64,000 bases of DNA. Source: Vibrio barjaei. GTDB taxonomy: Bacteria; Pseudomonadota; Gammaproteobacteria; Enterobacterales; Vibrionaceae. A program made the position numbers and the translations under genes. The notes below the pieces were generated by a model. The model was given only the letters and a program-made list of their open reading frames with translations. It did not search any database and was not told where the DNA came from. The DNA is taken from NCBI RefSeq assembly GCF_001639065.2, contig NZ_LQXO02000064.1, positions 1-64,000 of the forward strand. Direction: 5' to 3'. Below are positions 33,938 through 42,923 of this stretch, in pieces. How positions within the stretch are numbered: the first letter of the stretch is position 1; the number at the start of each line of letters is the position of its first letter.

Positions 33938-34711
33938 GTGGGAAAAATTGTCGCTATTGCGAACCAAAAAGGTGGCGTTGGTAAAACTACCACGTGTGTA
34001 AATTTAGCGGCATCAATGGCTGCCACTAAACGTAAGGTATTAGTGATAGATCTTGATCCGCAGGGAAATGCGACGATGGCCAGTGGCGTCGATAAGTATC
34101 AAGTTGAAACAACTGCTTACGATTTGCTGGTTGATGAGCTTCCTTTTGAACAGGTAGTTTGTCAGGACACTTCTGGTCAGTTTGACCTCATCGCTGCCAA
34201 TGGAGACGTTACGGCTGCTGAAATAAAACTCATGGAAGTGTTTGCTAGAGAAGTGCGTTTAAAACATGCACTTGCGCCAATCCGCGATAACTATGATTTC
34301 ATCTTTATCGATTGTCCTCCCTCTTTGAACCTACTTACAATAAACGCAATGGCTGCTGCTGACTCTGTGTTAGTGCCAATGCAATGTGAATACTTTGCTT
34401 TAGAGGGACTGACAGCATTGATGGATACCATCAGTAAGTTGGCAGCGGTAGTCAATGAAAACCTGAAGATTGAAGGGCTACTTCGTACCATGTACGACCC
34501 TCGAAATCGTCTTGCTAATGAAGTGTCTGAACAATTGAAAAAACACTTCGGAGACAAGGTTTATCGAACCGTTATCCCTAGGAATGTACGCCTCGCAGAA
34601 GCGCCAAGTCATGGTAAACCAGCGATGTACTACGACAAGTATTCCGCCGGTGCCAAAGCTTATCTTGCCCTTGCCGGTGAGATGCTACGACGCGAAGAAG
34701 TATTGGCTTAA
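33938..34711 (+). CDS. parA: Chromosome partitioning ATPase ParA
   Basis: Deviant Walker-type ATPase that moves the ParB-parS complex of the origin region towards the cell pole. The 257-aa protein has the deviant Walker A KGGVGKTTTCVNLA near residues 10-23 and FIDCPPSLNLLT near 122. It lacks an N-terminal DNA-binding extension, so it is the chromosomal (Soj-type) rather than plasmid type Ia form. Start is GTG after GGAG; it is 13 nt after rsmG. Confidence 0.95.
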   Translation: MGKIVAIANQKGGVGKTTTCVNLAASMAATKRKVLVIDLDPQGNATMASGVDKYQVETTAYDLLVDELPFEQVVCQDTSGQFDLIAANGDVTAAEIKLMEVFAREVRLKHALAPIRDNYDFIFIDCPPSLNLLTINAMAAADSVLVPMQCEYFALEGLTALMDTISKLAAVVNENLKIEGLLRTMYDPRNRLANEVSEQLKKHFGDKVYRTVIPRNVRLAEAPSHGKPAMYYDKYSAGAKAYLALAGEMLRREEVLA

Positions 34712-34734
34712 CGCTCTTAAGGAAAATAGATTCA

Positions 34735-35616
34735 ATGTCTAAACGTGGTTTAGGCAAAGGGCTCGACGCGCTTTTATCGACGAGCTCTATTGCCAGAGAA
34801 AAACAACAAGTCGCAACGCAAAGCCAAAGCCTATCTACCGATGGTAACCTGGCTGAACTTTCAATCAATAGTCTGCGCCCTGGTATTTACCAGCCGCGCA
34901 AAGACATGGCTCCTGAAGCACTCGAAGAGCTCGCAGCATCCATTCAGTCGCAAGGTATTATTCAACCGATTGTGGTCAGAAGTGTTGGTCATGAGCAGTT
35001 TGAAATTATTGCTGGTGAAAGACGCTGGCGAGCAGCAAGACAAGCAGGCCTGAAAATGGTGCCTTGTCTGGTGAAGAACGTTCAGGATCGTGCTGCGGTT
35101 GCGATGGCGCTGATTGAAAACATTCAACGTGAAGACCTAAACGCCATTGAAGAAGCTCAGGCTTTGGAAAGGCTACAGGACGAATTTGAATTGACCCACC
35201 AGCAAGTGGCCGATGTGATTGGTAAATCACGTACTGCGGTTAGTAACTTGCTGCGTTTGAATCAATTAGAGTCATCTGTGAAGAAGCTAGTTGAAGCGAA
35301 ACAGATAGATATGGGTCACGCTCGCGCACTATTAGCATTGGAAGGTGAAGTTCAATGTGAGGTTGCAGACACCGTTGCTAAGAAACAGCTGACGGTTCGT
35401 CAAACCGAAGATTTAGTGAAAAAGTGCTTAAAACCGAACTCTTCAGAGAAAAAACAGTCAGAAGACCGTGATGCTAAAGAAATTTCACATCGTTTAAGTG
35501 AAATTCTAGGTGCAAAAGTGTCTCTTGTACGAAATGCAAGCGGAAAAGCAAAAGTAACGATAAGTCTTGATGAACCTCACAAATTGGAGCAACTTATTGC
35601 CAAGCTTGAGAGCTAA
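34735..35616 (+). CDS. parB: Chromosome partitioning protein ParB
   Basis: Binds parS and spreads around the origin as a CTP-dependent clamp. The 293-aa protein shows the CTP-binding signature GERRWRAARQAGL near residues 96-108, ENIQREDLNAIEEA near 125, a helix-turn-helix QQVADVIGKSRTAVSNLLRL near 155-174 and a C-terminal dimerisation domain. It begins 23 nt after parA, with TAAGGAAAATAG as ribosome site. A parS-like target is present in recF. Confidence 0.96.
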   Translation: MSKRGLGKGLDALLSTSSIAREKQQVATQSQSLSTDGNLAELSINSLRPGIYQPRKDMAPEALEELAASIQSQGIIQPIVVRSVGHEQFEIIAGERRWRAARQAGLKMVPCLVKNVQDRAAVAMALIENIQREDLNAIEEAQALERLQDEFELTHQQVADVIGKSRTAVSNLLRLNQLESSVKKLVEAKQIDMGHARALLALEGEVQCEVADTVAKKQLTVRQTEDLVKKCLKPNSSEKKQSEDRDAKEISHRLSEILGAKVSLVRNASGKAKVTISLDEPHKLEQLIAKLES

Positions 35617-35625
35617 ATGAGATAA

Positions 35626-35639
35626 TTGATGTAGGTCAA
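35626..35639 (+). promoter_or_regulatory. FNR-like site upstream of atp operon
   Basis: TTGATGTAGGTCAA differs from TTGAT-N4-ATCAA by one base. It lies about 75 nt before the predicted atp promoter but on the far side of the parB terminator hairpin. Weak evidence. Confidence 0.25.
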
Positions 35640-35686
35640 TTATTTATAAATTGAAATTTTGTGCGAAAGTTATGGTTTTGTGAACG

Positions 35687-35713
35687 AAATAGCACCTTTT
35701 TGGTGCTGTTTGA
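35687..35713 (+). terminator. Weak terminator after parB
   Basis: AGCACC, T5 loop, GGTGCT followed by GTTTG; the T tract is poor, so some read-through into atp is possible. Confidence 0.5.
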
Positions 35714-35741
35714 TTGCAATAACTTTGTCGGAAAGTATAAT
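35714..35741 (+). promoter_or_regulatory. Predicted ATP synthase operon promoter
   Basis: TTGCAA (35714-35719), a 16-nt spacer and a perfect TATAAT (35736-35741), about 65 nt before atpI. Confidence 0.72.
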
Positions 35742-35807
35742 TTTCGCGAATCTCCCAGCACAGTAGTAATTTAGGTGCATTGTGGAAAAAACTATAGGTA
35801 AGAATAC

Positions 35808-36197
35808 ATGGTAGCTGTGCTAGCTAGACCAGGACGAGAGCTTGCAAAGCGATTGTTACTGATTCAAGCCAGCGCGGTTACATTGGTAGCTGTTGGAATG
35901 GCAGTAGCTGTAAATGCTGAGTGGGGAATTTCAGCGCTCATTGGTGGTGGCAGTTTTGTTATTGCTAATGCGGTTTTTGCATTGTGTGCATTTTTGTTTA
36001 GTGGGGCTCGAGCTGCGAAAAAGGTTGCCGCGTCTTTCTACGCAGGAGTGACTCTGAAAATCCTCATTACGGTTGCTCTGTTCTCGATAGCTTACATGTA
36101 TATTCAGGTGGAAGTGATTCCCTTGAATCTCACTTTTTTACTGGCCGTCTTAATTAACCTTATGGCACCAGTAATATTCGTCAACAACAAAAAATAG
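35808..36197 (+). CDS. atpI: ATP synthase subunit I
   Basis: Small membrane protein (129 aa, four hydrophobic helices) encoded first in atp operons; it assists c-ring assembly but is not in the final enzyme. The sequence RELAKRLLLIQASAVTLVAVG near the N-terminus and MAPVIFVNNKK at the end fit the family. It begins with ATG after AGGTAAGAATAC. atpB follows after 8 nt. Confidence 0.9.
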   Translation: MVAVLARPGRELAKRLLLIQASAVTLVAVGMAVAVNAEWGISALIGGGSFVIANAVFALCAFLFSGARAAKKVAASFYAGVTLKILITVALFSIAYMYIQVEVIPLNLTFLLAVLINLMAPVIFVNNKK

Positions 36198-36205
36198 GAT
36201 GAGTT

Positions 36206-37012
36206 ATGGCTGCGCCAGGTGAAGCGCTAACATCGGCCGGATATATCACTCACCACTTGACCAACTTGTCTCTGGCAAGCTATGGAATTGTGGAGGAGAC
36301 GAGTTTCTGGAACGTACATATCGATAGCCTGTTTTTTTCTGTGTTTACTGGTCTGATATTCCTAGGAGTATTTCGTTCAGTAGCTAAGAAAGCAACAGCT
36401 GGTGTGCCGGGCAAGCTGCAGTGTTTTGTTGAAATGATCGTGGAATTCGTTGACGACAACGTCAAAGAAACGTTTCATGGACGCAACGCGCTAATCGCGC
36501 CTTTAGCACTAACTATCTTCTGTTGGGTATTTTTAATGAACGTCATGGACCTTGTTCCTATTGACTTCTTACCTTACCCTGCAGAGCAGATGGGCATCCC
36601 TTATCTCAAAGTGGTTCCTTCTGCTGATGTCAATATCACCATGGCTTTGGCGCTAGGTGTTTTTGCTCTGATGATTTACTACAGCATCAAAGTAAAAGGT
36701 CTAGTTGGCTTTACAAAAGAATTGACGCTACACCCATTTAACAATCCAATCATGATTCCTTTCAACATGCTGATCGAAGTCGTGTCTTTGCTTTCAAAGC
36801 CACTTTCTCTCGGTATGCGTCTGTTTGGTAACATGTTTGCGGGTGAGGTGGTCTTCATTCTTTGTGCTGCAATGCTACCATGGTATTTACAATGGATGGG
36901 CTCACTACCATGGGCGATATTCCATATTCTGGTTATTACGATTCAAGCCTTCGTGTTTATGATGCTAACAATTGTTTATCTATCAATGGCACACGAAGAC
37001 AGCGATCACTAA
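36206..37012 (+). CDS. atpB: ATP synthase subunit a
   Basis: Membrane stator subunit forming the two proton half-channels. The 268-aa protein contains the essential arginine in SLGMRLFGNMFAGE near residues 205-217, and the paired residues of the last helix in VITIQAFVFMMLTIVYLSMA. An AGGATGAGTT ribosome site precedes the ATG. Second gene of atpIBEFHAGDC. Confidence 0.97.
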   Translation: MAAPGEALTSAGYITHHLTNLSLASYGIVEETSFWNVHIDSLFFSVFTGLIFLGVFRSVAKKATAGVPGKLQCFVEMIVEFVDDNVKETFHGRNALIAPLALTIFCWVFLMNVMDLVPIDFLPYPAEQMGIPYLKVVPSADVNITMALALGVFALMIYYSIKVKGLVGFTKELTLHPFNNPIMIPFNMLIEVVSLLSKPLSLGMRLFGNMFAGEVVFILCAAMLPWYLQWMGSLPWAIFHILVITIQAFVFMMLTIVYLSMAHEDSDH

Positions 37013-37072
37013 CTTTATTAACGCTTTTTATTTGGGCAAATTTAAGCCAACAACTATAAATTGGAGATAGTA

Positions 37073-37327
37073 ATGGAAACTTTACTGAGCTTTTCTGCAA
37101 TCGCCGTAGGTATCATTATCGGTATGGCAGCATTTGGTACGGCGATCGGTTTTGGTCTTCTAGGTGGTAAATTCCTTGAAGGCGCGGCTCGTCAACCTGA
37201 AATGGCTCCGATGCTTCAAGTTAAGATGTTCATCATCGCAGGTCTACTTGATGCGGTTCCTATGATCGGTGTTGTTATCGCACTGCTATTCACATTCGCG
37301 AACCCATTCGTTGGTCAGCTAGGTTAA
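37073..37327 (+). CDS. atpE: ATP synthase subunit c
   Basis: Ring-forming proteolipid of the rotor. From the ATG at 37073 (TTGGAGATAGTA upstream) it is 84 aa with two helices. The ion-binding acid is D60 in GLLDAVPMIG, and the polar loop is GAARQPEM. An aspartate without the ES/ET and Q pattern of sodium-type rings points to a proton-driven enzyme. The upstream TTG at 37061 is part of the ribosome site and is rejected. The gap to atpF (82 nt) may hold translation-control structure. Confidence 0.96.
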   Translation: METLLSFSAIAVGIIIGMAAFGTAIGFGLLGGKFLEGAARQPEMAPMLQVKMFIIAGLLDAVPMIGVVIALLFTFANPFVGQLG

Positions 37328-37409
37328 TCAGCTTTTTCTCAGACAAGTTTCGGACTTGTCACCTGATTAAACTTTAGCTCGTCAATGAACCATTAGAGGG
37401 GTAGCTGTT

Positions 37410-37880
37410 GTGAATATGAACGCAACTCTGCTAGGTCAAGCAATCTCATTCGCACTATTTGTGTGGTTCTGCATGAAGTATGTATGGCCACCAATCATGA
37501 ATGCGATTGAAGAACGTCAGAAAAAAATTGCTGACGGTCTAGTAGCCGCTGAGCGCGCTGCTAAAGACTTGGATCTAGCACAAGCCAACGCTTCTGACCA
37601 AATGAAGGAAGCGAAGCGCACTGCAACAGAGGTCATTGAACAGGCAAACAAGCGTAAAGCACAAATTGTTGATGAAGCTCGTGAAGAAGCTTTGGCAGAA
37701 CGCCAAAAGATTCTTGCTCAAGCTGAAGCAGAAATTGAAGCTGAACGTAACCGTGCCCGTGATGAGCTGCGCAAACAAGTTGCAACTCTGGCTGTAGCTG
37801 GTGCTGAGAAGATTCTTGAGCGTAGTATCGATAAGGATGCGCAAAAAGATATTCTCGACAATATTACTGCGAAACTTTAA
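37410..37880 (+). CDS. atpF: ATP synthase subunit b
   Basis: Peripheral-stalk subunit: one N-terminal membrane helix (LGQAISFALFVWFCMKYVW) followed by a long coiled coil (about residues 30-140, very rich in Ala/Glu/Lys) that dimerises and reaches subunit delta. At 156 aa it is the E. coli length. It starts with GTG, as in E. coli, 8 nt after GAGGGG; the ATG two codons later would be too far from the ribosome site. Confidence 0.95.
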   Translation: MNMNATLLGQAISFALFVWFCMKYVWPPIMNAIEERQKKIADGLVAAERAAKDLDLAQANASDQMKEAKRTATEVIEQANKRKAQIVDEAREEALAERQKILAQAEAEIEAERNRARDELRKQVATLAVAGAEKILERSIDKDAQKDILDNITAKL

Positions 37881-37894
37881 GGCGAGGGGCGCAT

Positions 37895-38428
37895 ATGTCT
37901 GAATTGACTACAATCGCACGCCCCTATGCTAAAGCAGCATTTGACTTTGCGGTAGAAAAGCAAGCATTAGACCAATGGGTTGAAATGCTAACTTTTGCCG
38001 CTGAAATTACCAAGAATGAAGATATTGCAGACCTGTTATCTGGTTCTGTAACAGCGAAAAAAGTCGCTGATATCTTTATTGCCGTTGGTGGTGAACAGTT
38101 TGATGAATTCGGTCAAAACTTGATTAAAGTTATGGCTGAAAATGGTCGACTAGCAGCCTTGCCGTATGTGTTAGAAGAGTTTGTAGCTTTCAAAAAAGAG
38201 CTAGAAAAACAAATTGATGTTGAAGTGATTTCAGCGTCATCTCTAAACGACGAGCAACTTGCAGCGATCAGCGACAAACTTGAGAAGCGTCTAGAACGCA
38301 AAGTTAAGCTGAATTGCAGTGTAGATGAGACCCTACTAGGTGGGGTTATTATTCGAGCCGGAGATCTTGTAATTGATAACTCAGCACGTGGTCGTTTGAA
38401 CCGCCTGAGTGAAGCAATGCAGTCTTGA
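37895..38428 (+). CDS. atpH: ATP synthase subunit delta
   Basis: Links the F1 crown to the peripheral stalk. The 177-aa protein begins with TIARPYAKAAFDFA and ends with the conserved GGVIIRAGDLVIDNSARGRL near residues 149-168. AGGCGAGGGG precedes the ATG, and atpA follows after 13 nt. Confidence 0.95.
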   Translation: MSELTTIARPYAKAAFDFAVEKQALDQWVEMLTFAAEITKNEDIADLLSGSVTAKKVADIFIAVGGEQFDEFGQNLIKVMAENGRLAALPYVLEEFVAFKKELEKQIDVEVISASSLNDEQLAAISDKLEKRLERKVKLNCSVDETLLGGVIIRAGDLVIDNSARGRLNRLSEAMQS

Positions 38429-38441
38429 TGGGGATTGGAGC

Positions 38442-39983
38442 ATGCAACTTAATTCCACAGAAATTAGCGACCTAATCAAGCAGCGTATCGAATCTTTCGA
38501 TGTTGTGAGTGAAGCTCGTAATGAAGGTACTATCGTATCGGTAAGCGATGGTATCATTCGCATTCACGGCCTAGCGGACGTGATGCAAGGTGAAATGATT
38601 GAATTACCGGGTGGCCGTTATGCACTAGCACTTAACCTTGAGCGTGACTCGGTTGGTGCAGTAGTAATGGGCCCATATGCTGACCTTAAGGAAGGCATGA
38701 AAGTAACAGGTACTGGTCGTATTCTTGAAGTACCAGTTGGTCCGGAACTGCTTGGTCGTGTTGTAAACACGCTAGGTGAGCCAATTGATGGCAAAGGTCC
38801 AATTGAAGCTAAGCTTACGTCACCAGTAGAAGTGATTGCACCTGGTGTAATCGACCGTAAATCGGTTGATCAGCCAGTACAAACTGGTTATAAGTCAGTT
38901 GACTCAATGATCCCAATCGGTCGTGGTCAGCGTGAGCTTATCATCGGTGACCGTCAGATCGGTAAAACCGCGATGGCGATCGATGCAATCATCAACCAGA
39001 AAGACTCTGGTATCTTCTCTATCTACGTAGCGATTGGCCAAAAGGCATCTACAATCGCAAACGTTGTGCGTAAACTGGAAGAGCACGGTGCACTACAAAA
39101 CACTATCGTTGTTGTAGCATCTGCATCTGAATCTGCTGCACTGCAATATCTTGCGCCATACTCTGGTTGTGCAATGGGTGAGTACTTCCGTGACCGCGGT
39201 GAAGACGCTCTGATTGTTTATGATGATCTATCTAAGCAAGCGGTAGCTTACCGTCAGATCTCTCTACTACTTAAACGTCCACCAGGCCGTGAGGCATTCC
39301 CAGGTGACGTATTCTACCTCCACTCACGTCTACTAGAGCGTGCAGCTCGTGTAAACGAAGAGTACGTAGAGCGTTTCACTAATGGTGAAGTGAAAGGCAA
39401 GACCGGTTCTTTGACTGCTCTTCCTATCATTGAAACTCAAGCGGGTGACGTATCTGCATTCGTACCTACGAACGTAATCTCGATTACCGATGGTCAGATC
39501 TTCCTACAAACTGAAGCCTTCAACGCGGGTGTACGCCCAGCGGTTGACCCAGGTATCTCAGTATCTCGTGTAGGTGGTTCAGCACAGACGAAGATCATTA
39601 AGAAGCTATCTGGCGGTATCCGTACTGCACTAGCGGCTTATCGTGAACTAGCGGCATTCGCACAGTTCTCATCTGACCTAGATGATGCAACTAAGCGTCA
39701 GCTAAGCCACGGTCAAAAAGTTACAGAGCTAATGAAGCAGAAGCAATACGCTCCTATGTCTGTATTTGACCAAGCGCTAGTTATCTTTGCTGTTGAGCGC
39801 GGCTACCTAGATGATGTTGAAATCAACAAGATTCTAGACTTCGAAGCAGCGCTTCTATCGTATGCTCACAGTCAATATGCTGATCTTGCTAAAGAGATCA
39901 ACACTACGGGTGCTTACAACGACGATATCGAAGCTCAGCTTAAGAAACTGACTGACGATTTCAAAGCAACTCAGACTTGGTAA
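38442..39983 (+). CDS. atpA: ATP synthase subunit alpha
   Basis: Regulatory nucleotide-binding subunit of the F1 head. From the ATG at 38442 (GGGGATTGGAGC upstream) it is 513 aa, the E. coli length. Walker A is GDRQIGKTAMAIDA near residues 169-182, and the family signature PAVDPGISVSRVGG is near 363-376. The frame is open further upstream into atpH, but that part is not homologous. Confidence 0.97.
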   Translation: MQLNSTEISDLIKQRIESFDVVSEARNEGTIVSVSDGIIRIHGLADVMQGEMIELPGGRYALALNLERDSVGAVVMGPYADLKEGMKVTGTGRILEVPVGPELLGRVVNTLGEPIDGKGPIEAKLTSPVEVIAPGVIDRKSVDQPVQTGYKSVDSMIPIGRGQRELIIGDRQIGKTAMAIDAIINQKDSGIFSIYVAIGQKASTIANVVRKLEEHGALQNTIVVVASASESAALQYLAPYSGCAMGEYFRDRGEDALIVYDDLSKQAVAYRQISLLLKRPPGREAFPGDVFYLHSRLLERAARVNEEYVERFTNGEVKGKTGSLTALPIIETQAGDVSAFVPTNVISITDGQIFLQTEAFNAGVRPAVDPGISVSRVGGSAQTKIIKKLSGGIRTALAAYRELAAFAQFSSDLDDATKRQLSHGQKVTELMKQKQYAPMSVFDQALVIFAVERGYLDDVEINKILDFEAALLSYAHSQYADLAKEINTTGAYNDDIEAQLKKLTDDFKATQTW

Positions 39984-40024
39984 TTGGTGGGTGACCTTCT
40001 GGTCACCACTTATGGAGAGTAACG

Positions 40025-40891
40025 ATGGCCGGCGCAAAAGAGATACGTAATAAAATCGGTAGTGTGAAAAGCACTCAGAAAATTACGAAAGCGATGGAAA
40101 TGGTAGCAGCTTCAAAAATGCGTCGTTCGCAAGACGCGCGTGAAGCTTCTCGTCCATACGCTGAAACTATGCGTAAAGTGATCGGTCATTTGGCTAACGC
40201 AAACCTAGAGTACCAACATCCGTACTTAGAAGAGCGTGAAGCCAAGCGTGTTGGTTATGTCATTATTTCTACCGACCGTGGTCTTTGTGGTGGCTTGAAC
40301 ATTAACTTGTTCAAAAAAGCTGTCCTAGAGATGCAGGATTGGAAAGATAAGGGTGCTGAAGTTGAGCTGGCTGTAATCGGCTCTAAAGCAACAGCATTCT
40401 TTAATAACAGCGGCGCAAAAGTAGCGGCACAGGTATCTGGTCTGGGTGATGAGCCTAGTCTGGAAGACCTAATCGGTACGGTTGGTGTGATGCTGAAGAA
40501 ATATGACGAAGGCGAATTGGATCGCCTGTACGTAGTGTATAACCACTTTGTGAACACTATGATTCAGGAACCAACGATCGATCAATTGCTACCTCTGCCT
40601 AAATCTGACAGTGATGAGATGCAGCGCGAACATTCATGGGGCTACATTTATGAGCCTGAGCCAAAACCACTACTAGACGCACTATTGCTTCGTTATATCG
40701 AATCTCAAGTGTATCAAGGTGTGGTAGAGAACCTTGCTTGTGAGCAAGCGGCTCGAATGATTGCAATGAAAGCTGCAACGGACAATGCGACCAACTTGAT
40801 TGATGATCTAGAGCTTGTGTACAACAAGGCGCGTCAAGCGGCTATCACACAAGAACTATCAGAAATCGTTGGCGGCGCAGCTGCGGTTTAA
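40025..40891 (+). CDS. atpG: ATP synthase subunit gamma
   Basis: Central rotating shaft, with N- and C-terminal helices forming the coiled coil inside the head. The 288-aa protein starts AGAKEIRNKIGSVKSTQKITKAMEMVAASKM and ends ARQAAITQELSEIVGGAAAV, both diagnostic; STDRGLCGGLN lies near 81-91. GGAGAG lies before the ATG. Confidence 0.97.
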   Translation: MAGAKEIRNKIGSVKSTQKITKAMEMVAASKMRRSQDAREASRPYAETMRKVIGHLANANLEYQHPYLEEREAKRVGYVIISTDRGLCGGLNINLFKKAVLEMQDWKDKGAEVELAVIGSKATAFFNNSGAKVAAQVSGLGDEPSLEDLIGTVGVMLKKYDEGELDRLYVVYNHFVNTMIQEPTIDQLLPLPKSDSDEMQREHSWGYIYEPEPKPLLDALLLRYIESQVYQGVVENLACEQAARMIAMKAATDNATNLIDDLELVYNKARQAAITQELSEIVGGAAAV

Positions 40892-40926
40892 GCTTAGGTA
40901 AAACGAAATAGATTAGAGGATTAACG

Positions 40927-42330
40927 ATGGCTACAGGTAAGATCGTACAGATCATCGGTGCGGTAGTCGACGTAGAGTTCCCACAGAGCGACGTACCAAG
41001 TGTATACGATGCTCTAAACGTAACGGACTCTAAAGAGCGTCTTGTTCTTGAAGTTCAACAACAGCTAGGCGGTGGCGTAGTTCGTTGTATCGTAATGGGT
41101 AGCTCTGATGGTTTACGTCGTGGCGTAACAGTAGAGAACACAGGCGCGCCAATCTCAGTACCAGTAGGTACTAAGACTCTTGGTCGTATCATGAACGTAC
41201 TTGGTGATGCGATTGACGAGTGTGGTGAGATCGGTGCAGAAGAAAGCTATGCGATTCACCGTGAAGCGCCAAGCTACGAAGAGCAATCTAACGAAGTCGC
41301 TCTTCTAGAAACGGGTGTTAAAGTAATCGACTTGGTTTGTCCATTCGCTAAGGGTGGTAAAATCGGTCTATTCGGTGGTGCAGGTGTAGGTAAGACCGTT
41401 AACATGATGGAGCTTATCAACAACATCGCACTACAACACTCTGGCCTATCCGTATTTGCGGGTGTAGGTGAGCGTACTCGTGAAGGTAACGACTTCTACT
41501 TTGAGATGCAGGAAGCAGGCGTTGTAAACGTTGAAAACCCTGAAGAATCAAAAGTAGCAATGGTTTACGGTCAGATGAACGAGCCACCAGGTAACCGTCT
41601 ACGTGTTGCTCTGACTGGTCTAACAATGGCAGAACGTTTCCGTGACGAAGGTCGTGACGTACTACTGTTCGTTGATAACATCTACCGTTACACACTGGCA
41701 GGTACAGAGGTATCGGCACTTCTAGGTCGTATGCCATCTGCGGTAGGTTACCAGCCAACTCTTGCAGAAGAGATGGGTGTACTACAGGAGCGTATCACGT
41801 CAACTAAGACTGGTTCTATCACGTCCGTACAGGCGGTATATGTACCTGCGGATGACTTGACTGACCCGTCTCCAGCAACAACGTTCGCGCACTTGGATGC
41901 AACGGTTGTACTTAACCGTAACATCGCTGCTATGGGTCTATACCCAGCGATTGACCCACTAGATTCAACATCTCGTATGCTTGATCCTCTAGTGGTTGGT
42001 CAAGAGCACTACGAGGTTGCTCGTGGTGTGCAGCAAACACTGCAACGTTATAAAGAGCTGAAAGACATCATCGCGATTCTAGGTATGGACGAGCTATCTG
42101 AAGAAGATAAGCAAGTTGTATCTCGTGCTCGTAAGATTGAACGTTTTCTAACTCAGCCTTACCACGTAGCGGAAGTATTTACTGGCGACCCAGGCATCTA
42201 CGTACCTCTTAAAGAGACTCTACGTGGCTTCAAAGGTCTACTAGCTGGTGACTACGATGACATTCCAGAGCAAGCGTTCATGTACTGCGGTACTATCGAC
42301 GATGCTATCGAGAATGCTAAGAAGCTATAA
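40927..42330 (+). CDS. atpD: ATP synthase subunit beta
   Basis: Catalytic subunit of F1. The 467-aa protein has Walker A GGAGVGKTVNMMELI near residues 150-164, the catalytic glutamate region GVGERTREGNDFY near 180-192 and Walker B VLLFVDNIYRYT near 243. The DELSEEDK segment near 395-402 is the DELSEED lever. GAGGATTAACG precedes the ATG. Confidence 0.97.
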   Translation: MATGKIVQIIGAVVDVEFPQSDVPSVYDALNVTDSKERLVLEVQQQLGGGVVRCIVMGSSDGLRRGVTVENTGAPISVPVGTKTLGRIMNVLGDAIDECGEIGAEESYAIHREAPSYEEQSNEVALLETGVKVIDLVCPFAKGGKIGLFGGAGVGKTVNMMELINNIALQHSGLSVFAGVGERTREGNDFYFEMQEAGVVNVENPEESKVAMVYGQMNEPPGNRLRVALTGLTMAERFRDEGRDVLLFVDNIYRYTLAGTEVSALLGRMPSAVGYQPTLAEEMGVLQERITSTKTGSITSVQAVYVPADDLTDPSPATTFAHLDATVVLNRNIAAMGLYPAIDPLDSTSRMLDPLVVGQEHYEVARGVQQTLQRYKELKDIIAILGMDELSEEDKQVVSRARKIERFLTQPYHVAEVFTGDPGIYVPLKETLRGFKGLLAGDYDDIPEQAFMYCGTIDDAIENAKKL

Positions 42331-42348
42331 GGCTAAATAGGAGGCGAT

Positions 42349-42771
42349 ATGGCAGCAATAACCTTTCACCTAGACGTAGTAAGCGCTGAGAAAAAGCTTT
42401 TCTCTGGTCGCGTAGAAACGTTCCAGGTGTCCGGTAGCGAAGGTGAACTTGGTATTTTCCATGGTCACACACCGCTGCTGACCGCTATTCAGCCTGGTAT
42501 GGTGCGTATCGTTAAACAGCACGGCCACGAAGAGTTCATTTATGTCTCTGGTGGTATTGTAGAAGTTCAGCCTGGTACAGCTACTGTACTGGCTGATACA
42601 GCTATCCGTGGTGAGGAACTAGACGCAGCAAAGGCAGAAGAAGCCAAGCGCAAAGCTGAGGAATCGATTTCTAATCAGCATGGCGACATGGACTTCGCGC
42701 AAGCGGCCAGTGAACTGGCTAAAGCCATTGCTCAGCTTCGAGTAATCGAACTGACAAAAAAACGTCGTTAA
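42349..42771 (+). CDS. atpC: ATP synthase subunit epsilon
   Basis: Rotor subunit that couples gamma to the c-ring and inhibits ATP hydrolysis through its C-terminal helices. The 140-aa protein has the beta-sandwich (TFHLDVVSAEKKLFSGRVE ... GELGIFHGHTPLLTAI) and an Ala/Lys/Glu-rich helical tail. AGGAGG precedes the ATG. Last gene of the operon. Confidence 0.96.
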   Translation: MAAITFHLDVVSAEKKLFSGRVETFQVSGSEGELGIFHGHTPLLTAIQPGMVRIVKQHGHEEFIYVSGGIVEVQPGTATVLADTAIRGEELDAAKAEEAKRKAEESISNQHGDMDFAQAASELAKAIAQLRVIELTKKRR

Positions 42772-42797
42772 TTCAGGTAAACTGACTAACCGCGATG

Positions 42798-42826
42798 AAA
42801 AAGGCGACCTAAGGGTCGCCTTTTTG
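42798..42826 (+). terminator. Terminator of atp operon
   Basis: AAAAAGGCGACC / GGGTCGCCTTTTT hairpin about 27 nt after atpC. Confidence 0.92.
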
Positions 42827-42923
42827 CTTAATTTTTATCAGAAATTTACCCAATCTATTTAACACTATTGTTATTCATAGCTAGAATGACGTTAGCTTAG
42901 TTAACGTCAATGGTTTGATAATA

